This document shows positions 34,236 through 41,316 of a stretch of 64,000 bases of DNA, piece by piece. The translations under genes were made by a program, and so were the position numbers. Position 1 is the stretch's first letter; each line of letters opens with the position of its first letter. The stretch is from contig OY781965.2 of assembly GCA_963677395.2 (NCBI GenBank), positions 3,968,001 through 4,032,000 on the forward strand, given 5' to 3'. This DNA is from G963667975 sp963677395 (GTDB lineage Bacteria; Bacteroidota; Bacteroidia; Bacteroidales; G963667975). The notes below the pieces were generated by a model. That model saw nothing but the letters and a program-made list of their open reading frames with translations. It had not been told where the DNA came from and did no database searches.

Positions 34236-34243
34236 TACCTTTG
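34236..34243 (+). promoter_or_regulatory. -7 promoter box for the Smr protein gene
   Basis: TACCTTTG fits TAnnTTTG and ends 15 bases before the ATG at 34259. Confidence 0.6.
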
Positions 34244-34258
34244 ATAAAAATTTAAGCT

Positions 34259-35338
34259 ATGCAATTTAAACCCGGAGATAAAGTAAAATTTATAAGCCAG
34301 ATTGGAGGCGGTGTGGTTACCAAAATATTAAGCCCAATGATGGTAAATGTGGCTATCGAAGATGGTTTCGAAATTCCAACATTGACCAGCGATTTGATAA
34401 AAGTTTCTGAAACAGACAACAGTGTTTCATCAATTCATACCAAAACAAAGCCAGAAATTCAACATTCTGAAATAACAGAAAGTGATTTGCCTGAACGTAA
34501 AATGGACTTACACAAAGCCATTGTTTCACAAAATGCACTTTCTGCCGGAATTTATCTGGTATATGTGCCTCAGGATCAACGTTGGTTATTTTCAGGAAAA
34601 CTTGACATTTATCTTGTAAACTACACTGATTATCATATTCTGTACAGCTTTTTTCTCAAAGGAGAAAAAGAGATTAACTATGGAATGGACTTTGATGCAG
34701 TAGAACCACGTCAAAAAATTCTGATCGAATCTATTGATCGTGAAGAAATTGACGAATGGAATCAAGGTGTCATACAGGTATTATTTCACAAAGATGAACT
34801 AAGCCGGATTCCTTTACCCCTAAATGCCGAATTCAAAGTAAAATCAACTCGTTTTTTAAAGGAAGACAACTATATTCGTCCTGATTTTCTCAGGGAAAAG
34901 GCATTGATTGTTACACTGGGAAAGGCATCAGAAACACCTCTGAATACAACTCTCGTAAATGATAAAAATGAAGAGTCTTCTGTAAAAGAAGGAAAAGCCA
35001 CCTCGTTTAAGCCAGAGACTATTCTTACCAAACATCTTATTAATGAAGAAACTGCGGAAATTGATTTACACATTGGAGAATTGGTAACCGATTATTATAT
35101 GCTGGAACCTTCAGAAATGCTGAATTTACAACTGGAATATGCGCAGAAATGTTTGGAAGCTGCTATTGCCGGAGGAATTAAAAAAATAATTTTTATACAT
35201 GGTGTAGGAATAGGCACCTTGAAACGTGAAATGAGTAAGCTTTTTTCGAATTACAGTGGATTACATGCTTTTGATGCGTCCATTGCAAAATATGGAACCG
35301 GAGCCACAGAAGTATTTATCAGTCAGAATACGAAATAA
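34259..35338 (+). CDS. DUF2027 and Smr-domain protein
   Basis: The 359-residue protein begins with a small beta-barrel-like segment (FKPGDKVKFISQIGGGVVTKI), then the DUF2027 region with ALSAGIYLVYVPQDQRW and YHILYSFF. A linker rich in Lys/Glu leads to a C-terminal Smr domain (about 275-359): EIDLHIGELV, AIAGGIKKIIFIHGVGIGTLK with the HGxGxG loop, and FDASIAKYGTGATEVFI. Smr domains are nuclease or nucleic-acid-binding modules related to the MutS2 tail. The N-terminal DUF2027 part is typical of Bacteroidota. Its exact task is unknown; DNA or RNA processing is likely. Confidence 0.88.
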   Translation: MQFKPGDKVKFISQIGGGVVTKILSPMMVNVAIEDGFEIPTLTSDLIKVSETDNSVSSIHTKTKPEIQHSEITESDLPERKMDLHKAIVSQNALSAGIYLVYVPQDQRWLFSGKLDIYLVNYTDYHILYSFFLKGEKEINYGMDFDAVEPRQKILIESIDREEIDEWNQGVIQVLFHKDELSRIPLPLNAEFKVKSTRFLKEDNYIRPDFLREKALIVTLGKASETPLNTTLVNDKNEESSVKEGKATSFKPETILTKHLINEETAEIDLHIGELVTDYYMLEPSEMLNLQLEYAQKCLEAAIAGGIKKIIFIHGVGIGTLKREMSKLFSNYSGLHAFDASIAKYGTGATEVFISQNTK

Positions 35339-35381
35339 TTACACTTTTCCGAAATCAAGAAATGAATAGCAATGCAATTGC

Positions 35382-35389
35382 TATCTTTG
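35382..35389 (+). promoter_or_regulatory. -7 promoter box for rnpB
   Basis: TATCTTTG fits TAnnTTTG and lies about 13-18 bases before the deduced 5' end of the RNase P RNA. Confidence 0.65.
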
Positions 35390-35401
35390 CAAAACCATAA
35401 A

Positions 35402-35797
35402 ACAGAGGGTGGTTCGATCTGTCGCTGTCTCGCCTTTTGGCGAGAGGGAGGAAAGTCCGGGCAACGCAGAGCAACCGTGCTTCCTAACGGGAAGGAATCC
35501 AAAAGCTCAAGCTTTGGATTACAGCAAGTGCCACAGAAAAAAACCGTCTTGTTGCTTGCAACAGGATAAGGGTGAAAACGCGAGGTAAGAGCTCACGCAG
35601 GGGATGGCAACATACTCCTGGGGTAAACCTTACGGGTTGAAAGGCCAAATATACCGGGTGCTAAGGAGGCTCGTCCAATACCGGGGGGTAGGCTGATTGA
35701 GGTCGCCAGTGATGACGATCCCAGATAAATGACAGATTAGGTTTCTGACTTGTTCCGAAACCAAAACAGAACCCGGCTTACGAAACCACCTTGAGTT
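35402..35797 (+). ncRNA. rnpB: RNase P RNA (type A)
   Basis: Conserved RNase P RNA blocks are visible in order: GAGGGAGGAAAGTCCGG (P4 5' strand region), a CAACGCAGAGCAACCG segment, GAAAACGCGAGGTAAGAGC, GGGGTAAACCTTACGGGTTG, a GACGATCCCAGATAAATGACAG segment and ACAGAACCCGGCTTACG (P4 3' strand). The P1 ends pair: GGTGGTT (35408-35414) with AACCACC (35784-35790). It is the catalytic RNA that removes the 5' leader from tRNA precursors. Exact ends are estimated to within about 10 bases. It stands between the Smr gene and sufB with its own promoter box. Confidence 0.95.
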
Positions 35798-35911
35798 TTA
35801 TGGTATAATTGAAATGCGTATTTTTGATATCCTTTTCGAAGAATGTCTAATTGATATTTTTATTCCTTTACAGGCACGTCAAGAATCTTACCTAAACTTT
35901 TCCAATCTGAT

Positions 35912-35942
35912 TTTGTTAAGAATGCACGAAGAAGTACTTTTG
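35912..35942 (+). promoter_or_regulatory. Promoter of the suf operon (-33 and -7 boxes)
   Basis: TTTG at 35912-35915, then 19 bases, then TACTTTTG at 35935-35942: the full Bacteroidota pattern at the usual spacing, and the best promoter in the window. The box ends 30 bases before the sufB ATG. Confidence 0.8.
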
Positions 35943-35972
35943 CCGTAATTTATAATCAATCAAAATAAGAAA

Positions 35973-37421
35973 ATGTCTGCCGAAGCCAACGATTTAATAA
36001 ATGAAGTAACCAATAGCGAGTATAAATGGGGCTTTGTCACGGATATAGAAACTGAAACAGCTCCTCCGGGACTGACCGAAGATACCATCCGTTTTATCTC
36101 AGCCAAGAAGAATGAGCCGGAATTTATGCTTGAATTTCGCCTCAACGCATTTAAAAAATGGCTGGAAATGAAAGAACCCGAATGGGCTCATCTAAAATAT
36201 CCGCCGATAAGCTATCAGGATATCATCTATTATGCAGCACCCAAACCTAAAAAGGTTTTAAACAGTCTGGATGAAGTGGATCCCGAACTATTGGATACCT
36301 TCAATAAACTCGGCATTTCGCTTGAAGAGCAAAAAATGCTTAGCGGAGTAGCTGTGGATGCAGTTATGGACAGCGTTTCCGTGAAAACAACCTTTACCGA
36401 AACTCTTGCAAAACAAGGAATTATCTTCTGTCCAATCAGTGAAGCTCTGCAAAAACATCCTGATCTTGTAAAACAATACATGGGAACTGCTGTTCCGGTT
36501 CATGACAACTTTTTCGCAGCTCTCAATTCAGCGGTATTTAGCGATGGTTCATTTGTGTATATTCCTAAAGGAGTTCGTTGCCCGATTGAATTATCAACTT
36601 ATTTTCGGATCAATGCGAAGAATACCGGACAATTTGAGCGTACACTCATCATCGCAGATGAAGGTGCTTACGTCAGCTATATGGAAGGATGCACTGCGCC
36701 ACAACGTGATGAAAACCAACTCCATGCTGCGGTAGTAGAAATCATCACAATGAAAGATGCTGAAGTAAAATACTCTACTGTTCAAAACTGGTATCCCGGA
36801 AATAAAAATGGTGAAGGCGGTATCTATAATTTCGTAACCAAACGTGGAATTTGCAAAGGAAACAACTCCAAAATTTCATGGACTCAGGTTGAAACCGGTT
36901 CTGCTATCACTTGGAAATATCCAAGCGTTGTGCTAATGGGCGATAATTCGGTGGGAGAATTCTATTCTGTAGCGGTAACCAATAACTACCAACAGGCAGA
37001 CACAGGAAGTAAAATGATTCACATCGGAAAAAACACCAAAAGCACCATTATCTCCAAAGGGATTTCGGCAGGCCATAGTCAAAATAGCTATCGTGGATTG
37101 GTAAAGATTACTAAAAACGCGTTGAACTCACGTAACTTTTCTCAATGCGACTCTCTTTTACTAGGCAGCCAATGCGGTGCTCATACATGGCCTTACATCC
37201 AAACCGGAAATCAATCATCTATTGTTGAACACGAAGCTACCACCTCTAAAATTTCGGAAGACCAGTTGTTCTACTGTCAGCAACGCGGTATTAGTGCCGA
37301 AAGTGCAATCGGATTGATTGTGAATGGTTATGCTAAAGAAGTACTGAACAAGCTTCCGATGGAATTTGCCGTTGAAGCGCAGAAATTACTCTCCATCAGC
37401 CTCGAAGGCAGCGTGGGTTAA
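35973..37421 (+). CDS. sufB: Fe-S cluster assembly scaffold SufB
   Basis: The 482-residue protein contains the SufB core: VPVHDNFFAALNSAVFSDGS, YIPKGVRCPIELSTYFRIN, EGCTAPQRDENQLHAAVVE, NSKISWTQVETGSAITWKYP, SQNSYRGLVKI and, near the C-terminus, QTGNQSSIVEHEATTSKIS with RGISAESAIGLIVNGY. It forms the SufBC2D complex on which [Fe-S] clusters are built in the cytoplasm. Length is normal for Bacteroidota. It is the first gene of an operon with the good promoter described just before it. Confidence 0.95.
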   Translation: MSAEANDLINEVTNSEYKWGFVTDIETETAPPGLTEDTIRFISAKKNEPEFMLEFRLNAFKKWLEMKEPEWAHLKYPPISYQDIIYYAAPKPKKVLNSLDEVDPELLDTFNKLGISLEEQKMLSGVAVDAVMDSVSVKTTFTETLAKQGIIFCPISEALQKHPDLVKQYMGTAVPVHDNFFAALNSAVFSDGSFVYIPKGVRCPIELSTYFRINAKNTGQFERTLIIADEGAYVSYMEGCTAPQRDENQLHAAVVEIITMKDAEVKYSTVQNWYPGNKNGEGGIYNFVTKRGICKGNNSKISWTQVETGSAITWKYPSVVLMGDNSVGEFYSVAVTNNYQQADTGSKMIHIGKNTKSTIISKGISAGHSQNSYRGLVKITKNALNSRNFSQCDSLLLGSQCGAHTWPYIQTGNQSSIVEHEATTSKISEDQLFYCQQRGISAESAIGLIVNGYAKEVLNKLPMEFAVEAQKLLSISLEGSVG

Positions 37422-37432
37422 TCAAATATCTC

Positions 37433-37687
37433 ATGACGAAAAAAGCAAAAACAGCTTCTAAAAGCAAATCCGGAGAAAAAAGTATCTGGTTCTATGCCAT
37501 ACTTTGGGGATTAAGTCTGGTAGCTTTGGTTTCATTGCTCGATTTTATTGACATGAAAGCCTCTACCGACAATATTCTCACCATCTTCTTAAGTATAAAA
37601 ACCTTGCTCAGACTGATTGTTTTTATCACATTCGGTTATTTTGTAGCACAGTGGAACATCAATCGTAAATCAGGAAAAAAGAAATAA
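37433..37687 (+). CDS. Small membrane protein inside the suf operon
   Basis: The 84-residue protein has a lysine/serine-rich N-terminus (TKKAKTASKSKSGEKSIW), two hydrophobic segments (about 20-40, FYAILWGLSLVALVSLLDFI, and about 52-72, IFLSIKTLLRLIVFITFGYF) and a basic C-terminus (NINRKSGKKK). It starts 11 bases after sufB and ends 13 bases before sufC, so it is co-transcribed. I know no family for it. Both ends are basic, so both probably face the cytoplasm. It might recruit or anchor the Suf machinery to the membrane; that is speculation. Confidence 0.72.
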   Translation: MTKKAKTASKSKSGEKSIWFYAILWGLSLVALVSLLDFIDMKASTDNILTIFLSIKTLLRLIVFITFGYFVAQWNINRKSGKKK

Positions 37688-37700
37688 AAAAAAGAAATAT

Positions 37701-38453
37701 ATGTTACTCCGTATAAGAAATTTACACGCTTCCGTTAATGGAAAACAGATATTGAAAGGGGTGAATCTTGAAGTGAACAAAGGTGAAGTACACGCCATCA
37801 TGGGTCCTAACGGAACCGGGAAAAGCACTCTGGCTTCGGTTATTGCCGGAAGAGAAACATTTGAAGTTACCGAAGGGGAAATTATTTACAAAGGGAAAAA
37901 TCTGTTAGACCTTTCGATAGAAGAACGCGCCAGTGAAGGTATTTTTCTCGGATTTCAATATCCTGTGGAAATTCCAGGCGTGAGTATCACCAACTTTATG
38001 CGCACAGCTGTAAACGAACAACGTAAATATCGCGGACTTGATCCATTGCCTGGCGGCGAATTCCTTCGCATGATGGAAGAAAAGAAGAAACTTGTTGAAC
38101 TCCAAACTAAGTTAACCAATCGTTCGGTAAACGAAGGCTTTTCGGGTGGCGAAAAAAAGAAAAATGAAATCTTCCAGATGGCCATGCTCGAACCAACACT
38201 CTCCATTCTGGACGAAACTGACTCAGGCCTCGACATCGATGCTCTACGTATTGTGGCCAATGGTGTAAACAACCTTCGTTCTGCCGAAAACGCAACCATC
38301 GTTATTACGCACTATCAACGCCTGCTCGATTACATTGTCCCCGATTTTGTTCACGTATTGTTCGAAGGACGAATCGTAAAATCAGGAGGCAAAGAATTGG
38401 CTCTCGAACTCGAAAACAAGGGGTACGAATGGCTGAAACAAGGAACTTTCTAA
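37701..38453 (+). CDS. sufC: Fe-S cluster assembly ATPase SufC
   Basis: The 250-residue ABC ATPase has Walker A GPNGTGKST, Q-loop GFQYPVEIPGV, signature NEGFSGGEKKKNE, Walker B SILDETDSGLDIDAL and the H-loop ITHYQRLL. These SufC-specific details (ETDSGLD, GGEKKRNE-like) leave no doubt. It drives cluster assembly with SufB and SufD. It starts 13 bases after the small membrane-protein gene. Confidence 0.95.
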   Translation: MLLRIRNLHASVNGKQILKGVNLEVNKGEVHAIMGPNGTGKSTLASVIAGRETFEVTEGEIIYKGKNLLDLSIEERASEGIFLGFQYPVEIPGVSITNFMRTAVNEQRKYRGLDPLPGGEFLRMMEEKKKLVELQTKLTNRSVNEGFSGGEKKKNEIFQMAMLEPTLSILDETDSGLDIDALRIVANGVNNLRSAENATIVITHYQRLLDYIVPDFVHVLFEGRIVKSGGKELALELENKGYEWLKQGTF

Positions 38454-38501
38454 TACGTCATTCATCATTAATTCAATCACTCTTATCAAAAGAAGGGTAA
38501 C

Positions 38502-39941
38502 ATGAAACAAGAAATGGAAATACCTGAATTTCCGCTGAAAAATAAACTTATTGTAGCTTTTCAAACTCAAAAGCAAGCATTGTTTGCCAACGAATCTGAA
38601 ACTTTACAGCAAACCCGCCAAGAAGCATTTGATCGTTTTGTCGCAGAAGGATTTCCTCGTACCAATCAGGAAATATGGCGAAACACAGACCTTTCGCACG
38701 CCTTAAGCCAAGATTATGCTATAGAACTTCATCCTCAGGATTTCAAAGATCAAAAAGATCTGCTTCAATGTAATGTTCCTCATTTAGAGGCATATCAGAT
38801 GGTAGTGGCCAACGGATGGTTTTATCCAAAAACCGGAAAACTGGAAACACTTACAGGAGGAATTATTGTCGGAAGTTTAGCCGAAGCCATGAAGATTCAC
38901 CCCGAACTCATCCATACGTATTTTGACTCAATGACGCAAAAAAGCGCTGAAGGCTTGATCGCTCTCAACACTGCAATGGCTACCGATGGTTTCTTCGTTT
39001 ATATTCCGGATGGGGTAATCTGCAAAATGCCGTTACAAATTGTGAATGTGATGCGTTCGCTAAACACCGAATTTCTGAATATTCGCAACCTTGTGATTAT
39101 TGGGAAAAACAGTTCGCTTACACTGATTCAATGTGACGATTCTTACAACCATACTCCTGGTTTTGCCAATGTAGTTACCGAAGTGATTGTTGGAGAAAAC
39201 TCTGGTTTTGAGCATTACAAGATGCAGAATCTTAACAATGAAACCACCCTCATCAACTCCATTTTCATTCATGAAGAGGCAAATAGTCGTGTAAATTCAA
39301 TGGCTGTAAGTTTAAACGGAGGCTCTATCCGCAACAATATCGATATTAAAATGGATGGTGAAGGCTGCAATGCCAATGTTTATGGGCTCTATCTGATGGA
39401 TAAAAACCAGCATGTGGATAATTACGTTCACATTGACCATCTTAAACCACATACCACCAGTAACGAACTTTTTAAGGGTATTCTGGACGATTCAGCAACA
39501 GCCGTTTTCAACGGACATGTAAAAGTTTGGCCTAATGCTCAGAAAATTGAAGCTTTTCAAAGCAATAAAAACTTACTGCTTACCGACAAGGCATTGGTAA
39601 ACACAAAGCCTTTCCTCGAAATTTACGCCGATGACGTAAAGTGCAGTCATGGAGCAACCGTCGGACAGCTCGATACAGAAGCCATGTTTTACCTGCGTTC
39701 CAGAGGAATCAGCATTCAAAGTGCCCGAACATTACTGATGTATGCCTTTGCTGATGAAGTAATCCAGAAAATAGCCATCGAAGCATTAAAAGTGCGCTTG
39801 GAAGATATGGTAAAGAAACGCTTGCAGGGCGAATTAACCATTTGCGATCAATGTGTTCTTCATTGTGACCATGTGGAAAAACAATATAGCTTCGAAATAG
39901 ACATGACTAAAATCGGAGAAACAGGAAAAAGTCATTGTTAA
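38502..39941 (+). CDS. sufD: Fe-S cluster assembly protein SufD
   Basis: The 479-residue protein has an N-terminal helical part (QTRQEAFDRFVAEGFPRTNQ, then EIWRNTDLSHAL) and the SufB/D beta-helix core with the C-terminal KCSHGATVGQLDTEAMFYLRSRGIS and ARTLLMYAFADEVI. It ends with a Cys-rich tail (TICDQCVLHCDHVEKQ and a final SHC) that is longer in Cys than most SufD. It partners SufB and SufC. No sufS follows, unlike the usual Bacteroidota order; the sequence after it is repeat-rich debris. Confidence 0.94.
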   Translation: MKQEMEIPEFPLKNKLIVAFQTQKQALFANESETLQQTRQEAFDRFVAEGFPRTNQEIWRNTDLSHALSQDYAIELHPQDFKDQKDLLQCNVPHLEAYQMVVANGWFYPKTGKLETLTGGIIVGSLAEAMKIHPELIHTYFDSMTQKSAEGLIALNTAMATDGFFVYIPDGVICKMPLQIVNVMRSLNTEFLNIRNLVIIGKNSSLTLIQCDDSYNHTPGFANVVTEVIVGENSGFEHYKMQNLNNETTLINSIFIHEEANSRVNSMAVSLNGGSIRNNIDIKMDGEGCNANVYGLYLMDKNQHVDNYVHIDHLKPHTTSNELFKGILDDSATAVFNGHVKVWPNAQKIEAFQSNKNLLLTDKALVNTKPFLEIYADDVKCSHGATVGQLDTEAMFYLRSRGISIQSARTLLMYAFADEVIQKIAIEALKVRLEDMVKKRLQGELTICDQCVLHCDHVEKQYSFEIDMTKIGETGKSHC

Positions 39942-39982
39942 TTTAAAAATAAAGCAACAAAATAAAAATCCCGGCTGAAATT

Positions 39983-40115
39983 AACAGTCAGGTAGAAAAT
40001 AATCTTGCATTTGTTTTACTGTCTATTCTTCGGGCTCTTCAATCAAAGCAATAATCTGAAAATCAAGCTATGCTACAGCTCCTCTCCTTTCAGGAGAGGC
40101 GGGGGTGAGGTGAAA
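39983..40115 (+). repeat. 133-bp direct repeat, copy 1 (DUF559 3' end plus hairpin)
   Basis: This copy matches 40385-40517 except at two bases. It holds the last about 23 codons of a DUF559 gene, ending ALQSKQ and TAA, and then a hairpin motif CCTCTCCTTTCAGGAGAGG (40081-40099) followed by CGGGGGTGAGG. Copy distance is exactly 402 bases. Confidence 0.9.
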
Positions 40116-40189
40116 TAGAATTATCGCAACACCATTACAGTTCCGGTTCTTTCTATCTTTCGGCCACTACGTTTGGCGGTAGCCTGTAA

Positions 40190-40456
40190 AACATAAAATT
40201 AGGTGAATACAAATTTAGGAGATAGCATTCCATTAATCAATTCATTGCAGATTTCTATTGCTCAGAATGTAAAATTGTAATTGAAGTAGATGGTGAAATA
40301 CATCAGGAATTATCACAACAAGAGAGAGACAGGGAACGTACAATGATTATTCAAAAATTTGGAATCCAAGTTATTCGTTTTGAAAACAGTCAGGTAGAAA
40401 ATAATCTTGCATTTGTTTTACTGTCTATTCTTCGGGCTCTTCAATCAAAGCAATAA
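40190..40456 (+). pseudogene. Truncated DUF559 (VSR-like endonuclease fold) pseudogene
   Basis: The frame from 40190 reads NIKLGEYKFRR, then a TAG at 40223-40225 in the place of the usual Gln, then HSINQFIADFYCSECKIVIE and VDGEIHQ, GIQVIRFEN and the end ALQSKQ with TAA at 40454-40456. This is the C-terminal two thirds of the DUF559 family (KFRRQHPINxFIxDFYC, IEVDGxxH). The N-terminal part is missing and one nonsense mutation is visible. The active-site-like Asp, His and Glu residues of the fold are otherwise recognisable. The 3' end is duplicated at 39983. Confidence 0.85.
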
Positions 40457-40517
40457 TCTGGAAATCAAGCCATGCTACAGCTCCTCTCCTTTCAGGAGAG
40501 GCGGGGGTGAGGTGAAA
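40385..40517 (+). repeat. 133-bp direct repeat, copy 2
   Basis: This is the second copy of the repeat at 39983-40115. Here it is the natural end of the DUF559 pseudogene, so this is the probable source copy. The hairpin is CCTCTCC-TTTCA-GGAGAGG, followed by CGGGGGTGAGG. Confidence 0.9.
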
Positions 40518-40669
40518 AAAGGCGTGAGCGGTTTTACTTATTATTCTTGTTATGTAAAAAGGACTATTGCCCTGGTAGATGTATAACACAATGTTTCAAA
40601 AACCAAATTTAATTCTTTTCTATAGTTTACACACTCTCACGGTAATGTTGCTCAATCAGAAATAAATAA

Positions 40670-40826
40670 TTACACAATTGCATTTTAAACTTACACAGTT
40701 ACACTTTAAACTTACACAGTTGCACTTTAAACTTACACAGTTGCACTTTAAACTTACACAGTTGCACTTTAATCTTACACAGTTGCATTTTAAACTTACA
40801 CAATTACACTTTAATCTTGCACAATT
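40670..40826 (+). repeat. 21-bp minisatellite, seven full units and a part
   Basis: Units of TTACACAGTTGCACTTTAAAC begin at 40670, 40691, 40712, 40733, 40754, 40775 and 40796, with a partial unit from 40817. Units differ by only a few substitutions (AATT for AGTT, ATTTT for ACTTT, AATC for AAAC). There are no spacers, so it is not a CRISPR. Because 21 is divisible by three, one frame translates as a 7-residue repeat (LHFKLTQ), but the frame has no promoter or homologue and I do not call it a gene. Confidence 0.92.
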
Positions 40827-40939
40827 CAAAAATATTTTTATACAATCCTGTAATAAAGTTACTATCTTTGAGTTTCATTTTAAACAATCGCGTTTTTATA
40901 AATCTTTAAAACAATAGCCTCAACATCAGAAACATCATT

Positions 40940-41200
40940 TGGAGCAAAATTAAGAAAAGTACAAGACCTTCTAACCTTCAACAGCGTATGCTCCGCCCCG
41001 TGCACAAGAAAGCGTGGTAAGCATGACAACACTGATTAACTCGATCGTTGCAACAAATGCAACCGAAGTAGTCAGCAGGAAAACTACAAAGCCGCGGTAG
41101 ATGTGCGTCAGGCACTTATGCAGGTCGCACACGCGGGCAAACAGCATAACGAGAAACAAAAACGGTCAGCCTCCTAACTTCTAATTTTGCGCTAGCTAAC
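40940..41200. other. Possible decayed coding remnant of higher GC
   Basis: Positions about 40975-41175 are visibly richer in G and C than the flanks. On the plus strand one frame reads SSQQENYKAAVDVRQALMQV, AHAGKQHNEKQKRSAS and a stop (41062-41178), which looks like a real protein end, while an adjacent frame upstream reads QESVVSMTTLINSIVATNAT. A frame-shifted C-terminal gene fragment is the simplest reading. The family is unknown. The rest of the 39942-41316 gap, besides the repeats listed, holds nothing I can name. Confidence 0.4.
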
Positions 41201-41270
41201 TCATTTTCAACCAAATTATCAAGGTCAAATTACCAAATTACCAAATCCTTTCCCTTTTCGCAAAAAATCT

Positions 41271-41278
41271 TACCTTTG
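41271..41278 (+). promoter_or_regulatory. -7 promoter box for mutB
   Basis: TACCTTTG is a full TAnnTTTG match; it ends 38 bases before the ATG at 41317. Confidence 0.6.
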
Positions 41279-41316
41279 CCCTTCAGTTTTAAGTCAAAAT
41301 CATTAAACCCACAATA

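Noticed and set aside
40670..40826. CRISPR-like repeats
   Set aside because: The units are head to tail with no spacers, and no cas genes are in the window.
40678..40917. Open frame across the minisatellite encoding a 7-residue repeat
   Set aside because: The frame is open only because the unit is 21 bases long; no signal peptide, promoter or homologue is evident.
40971..41159. 62-codon minus-strand open frame
   Set aside because: The opposite strand holds the more protein-like frames; the minus-strand translation looks like a shadow.
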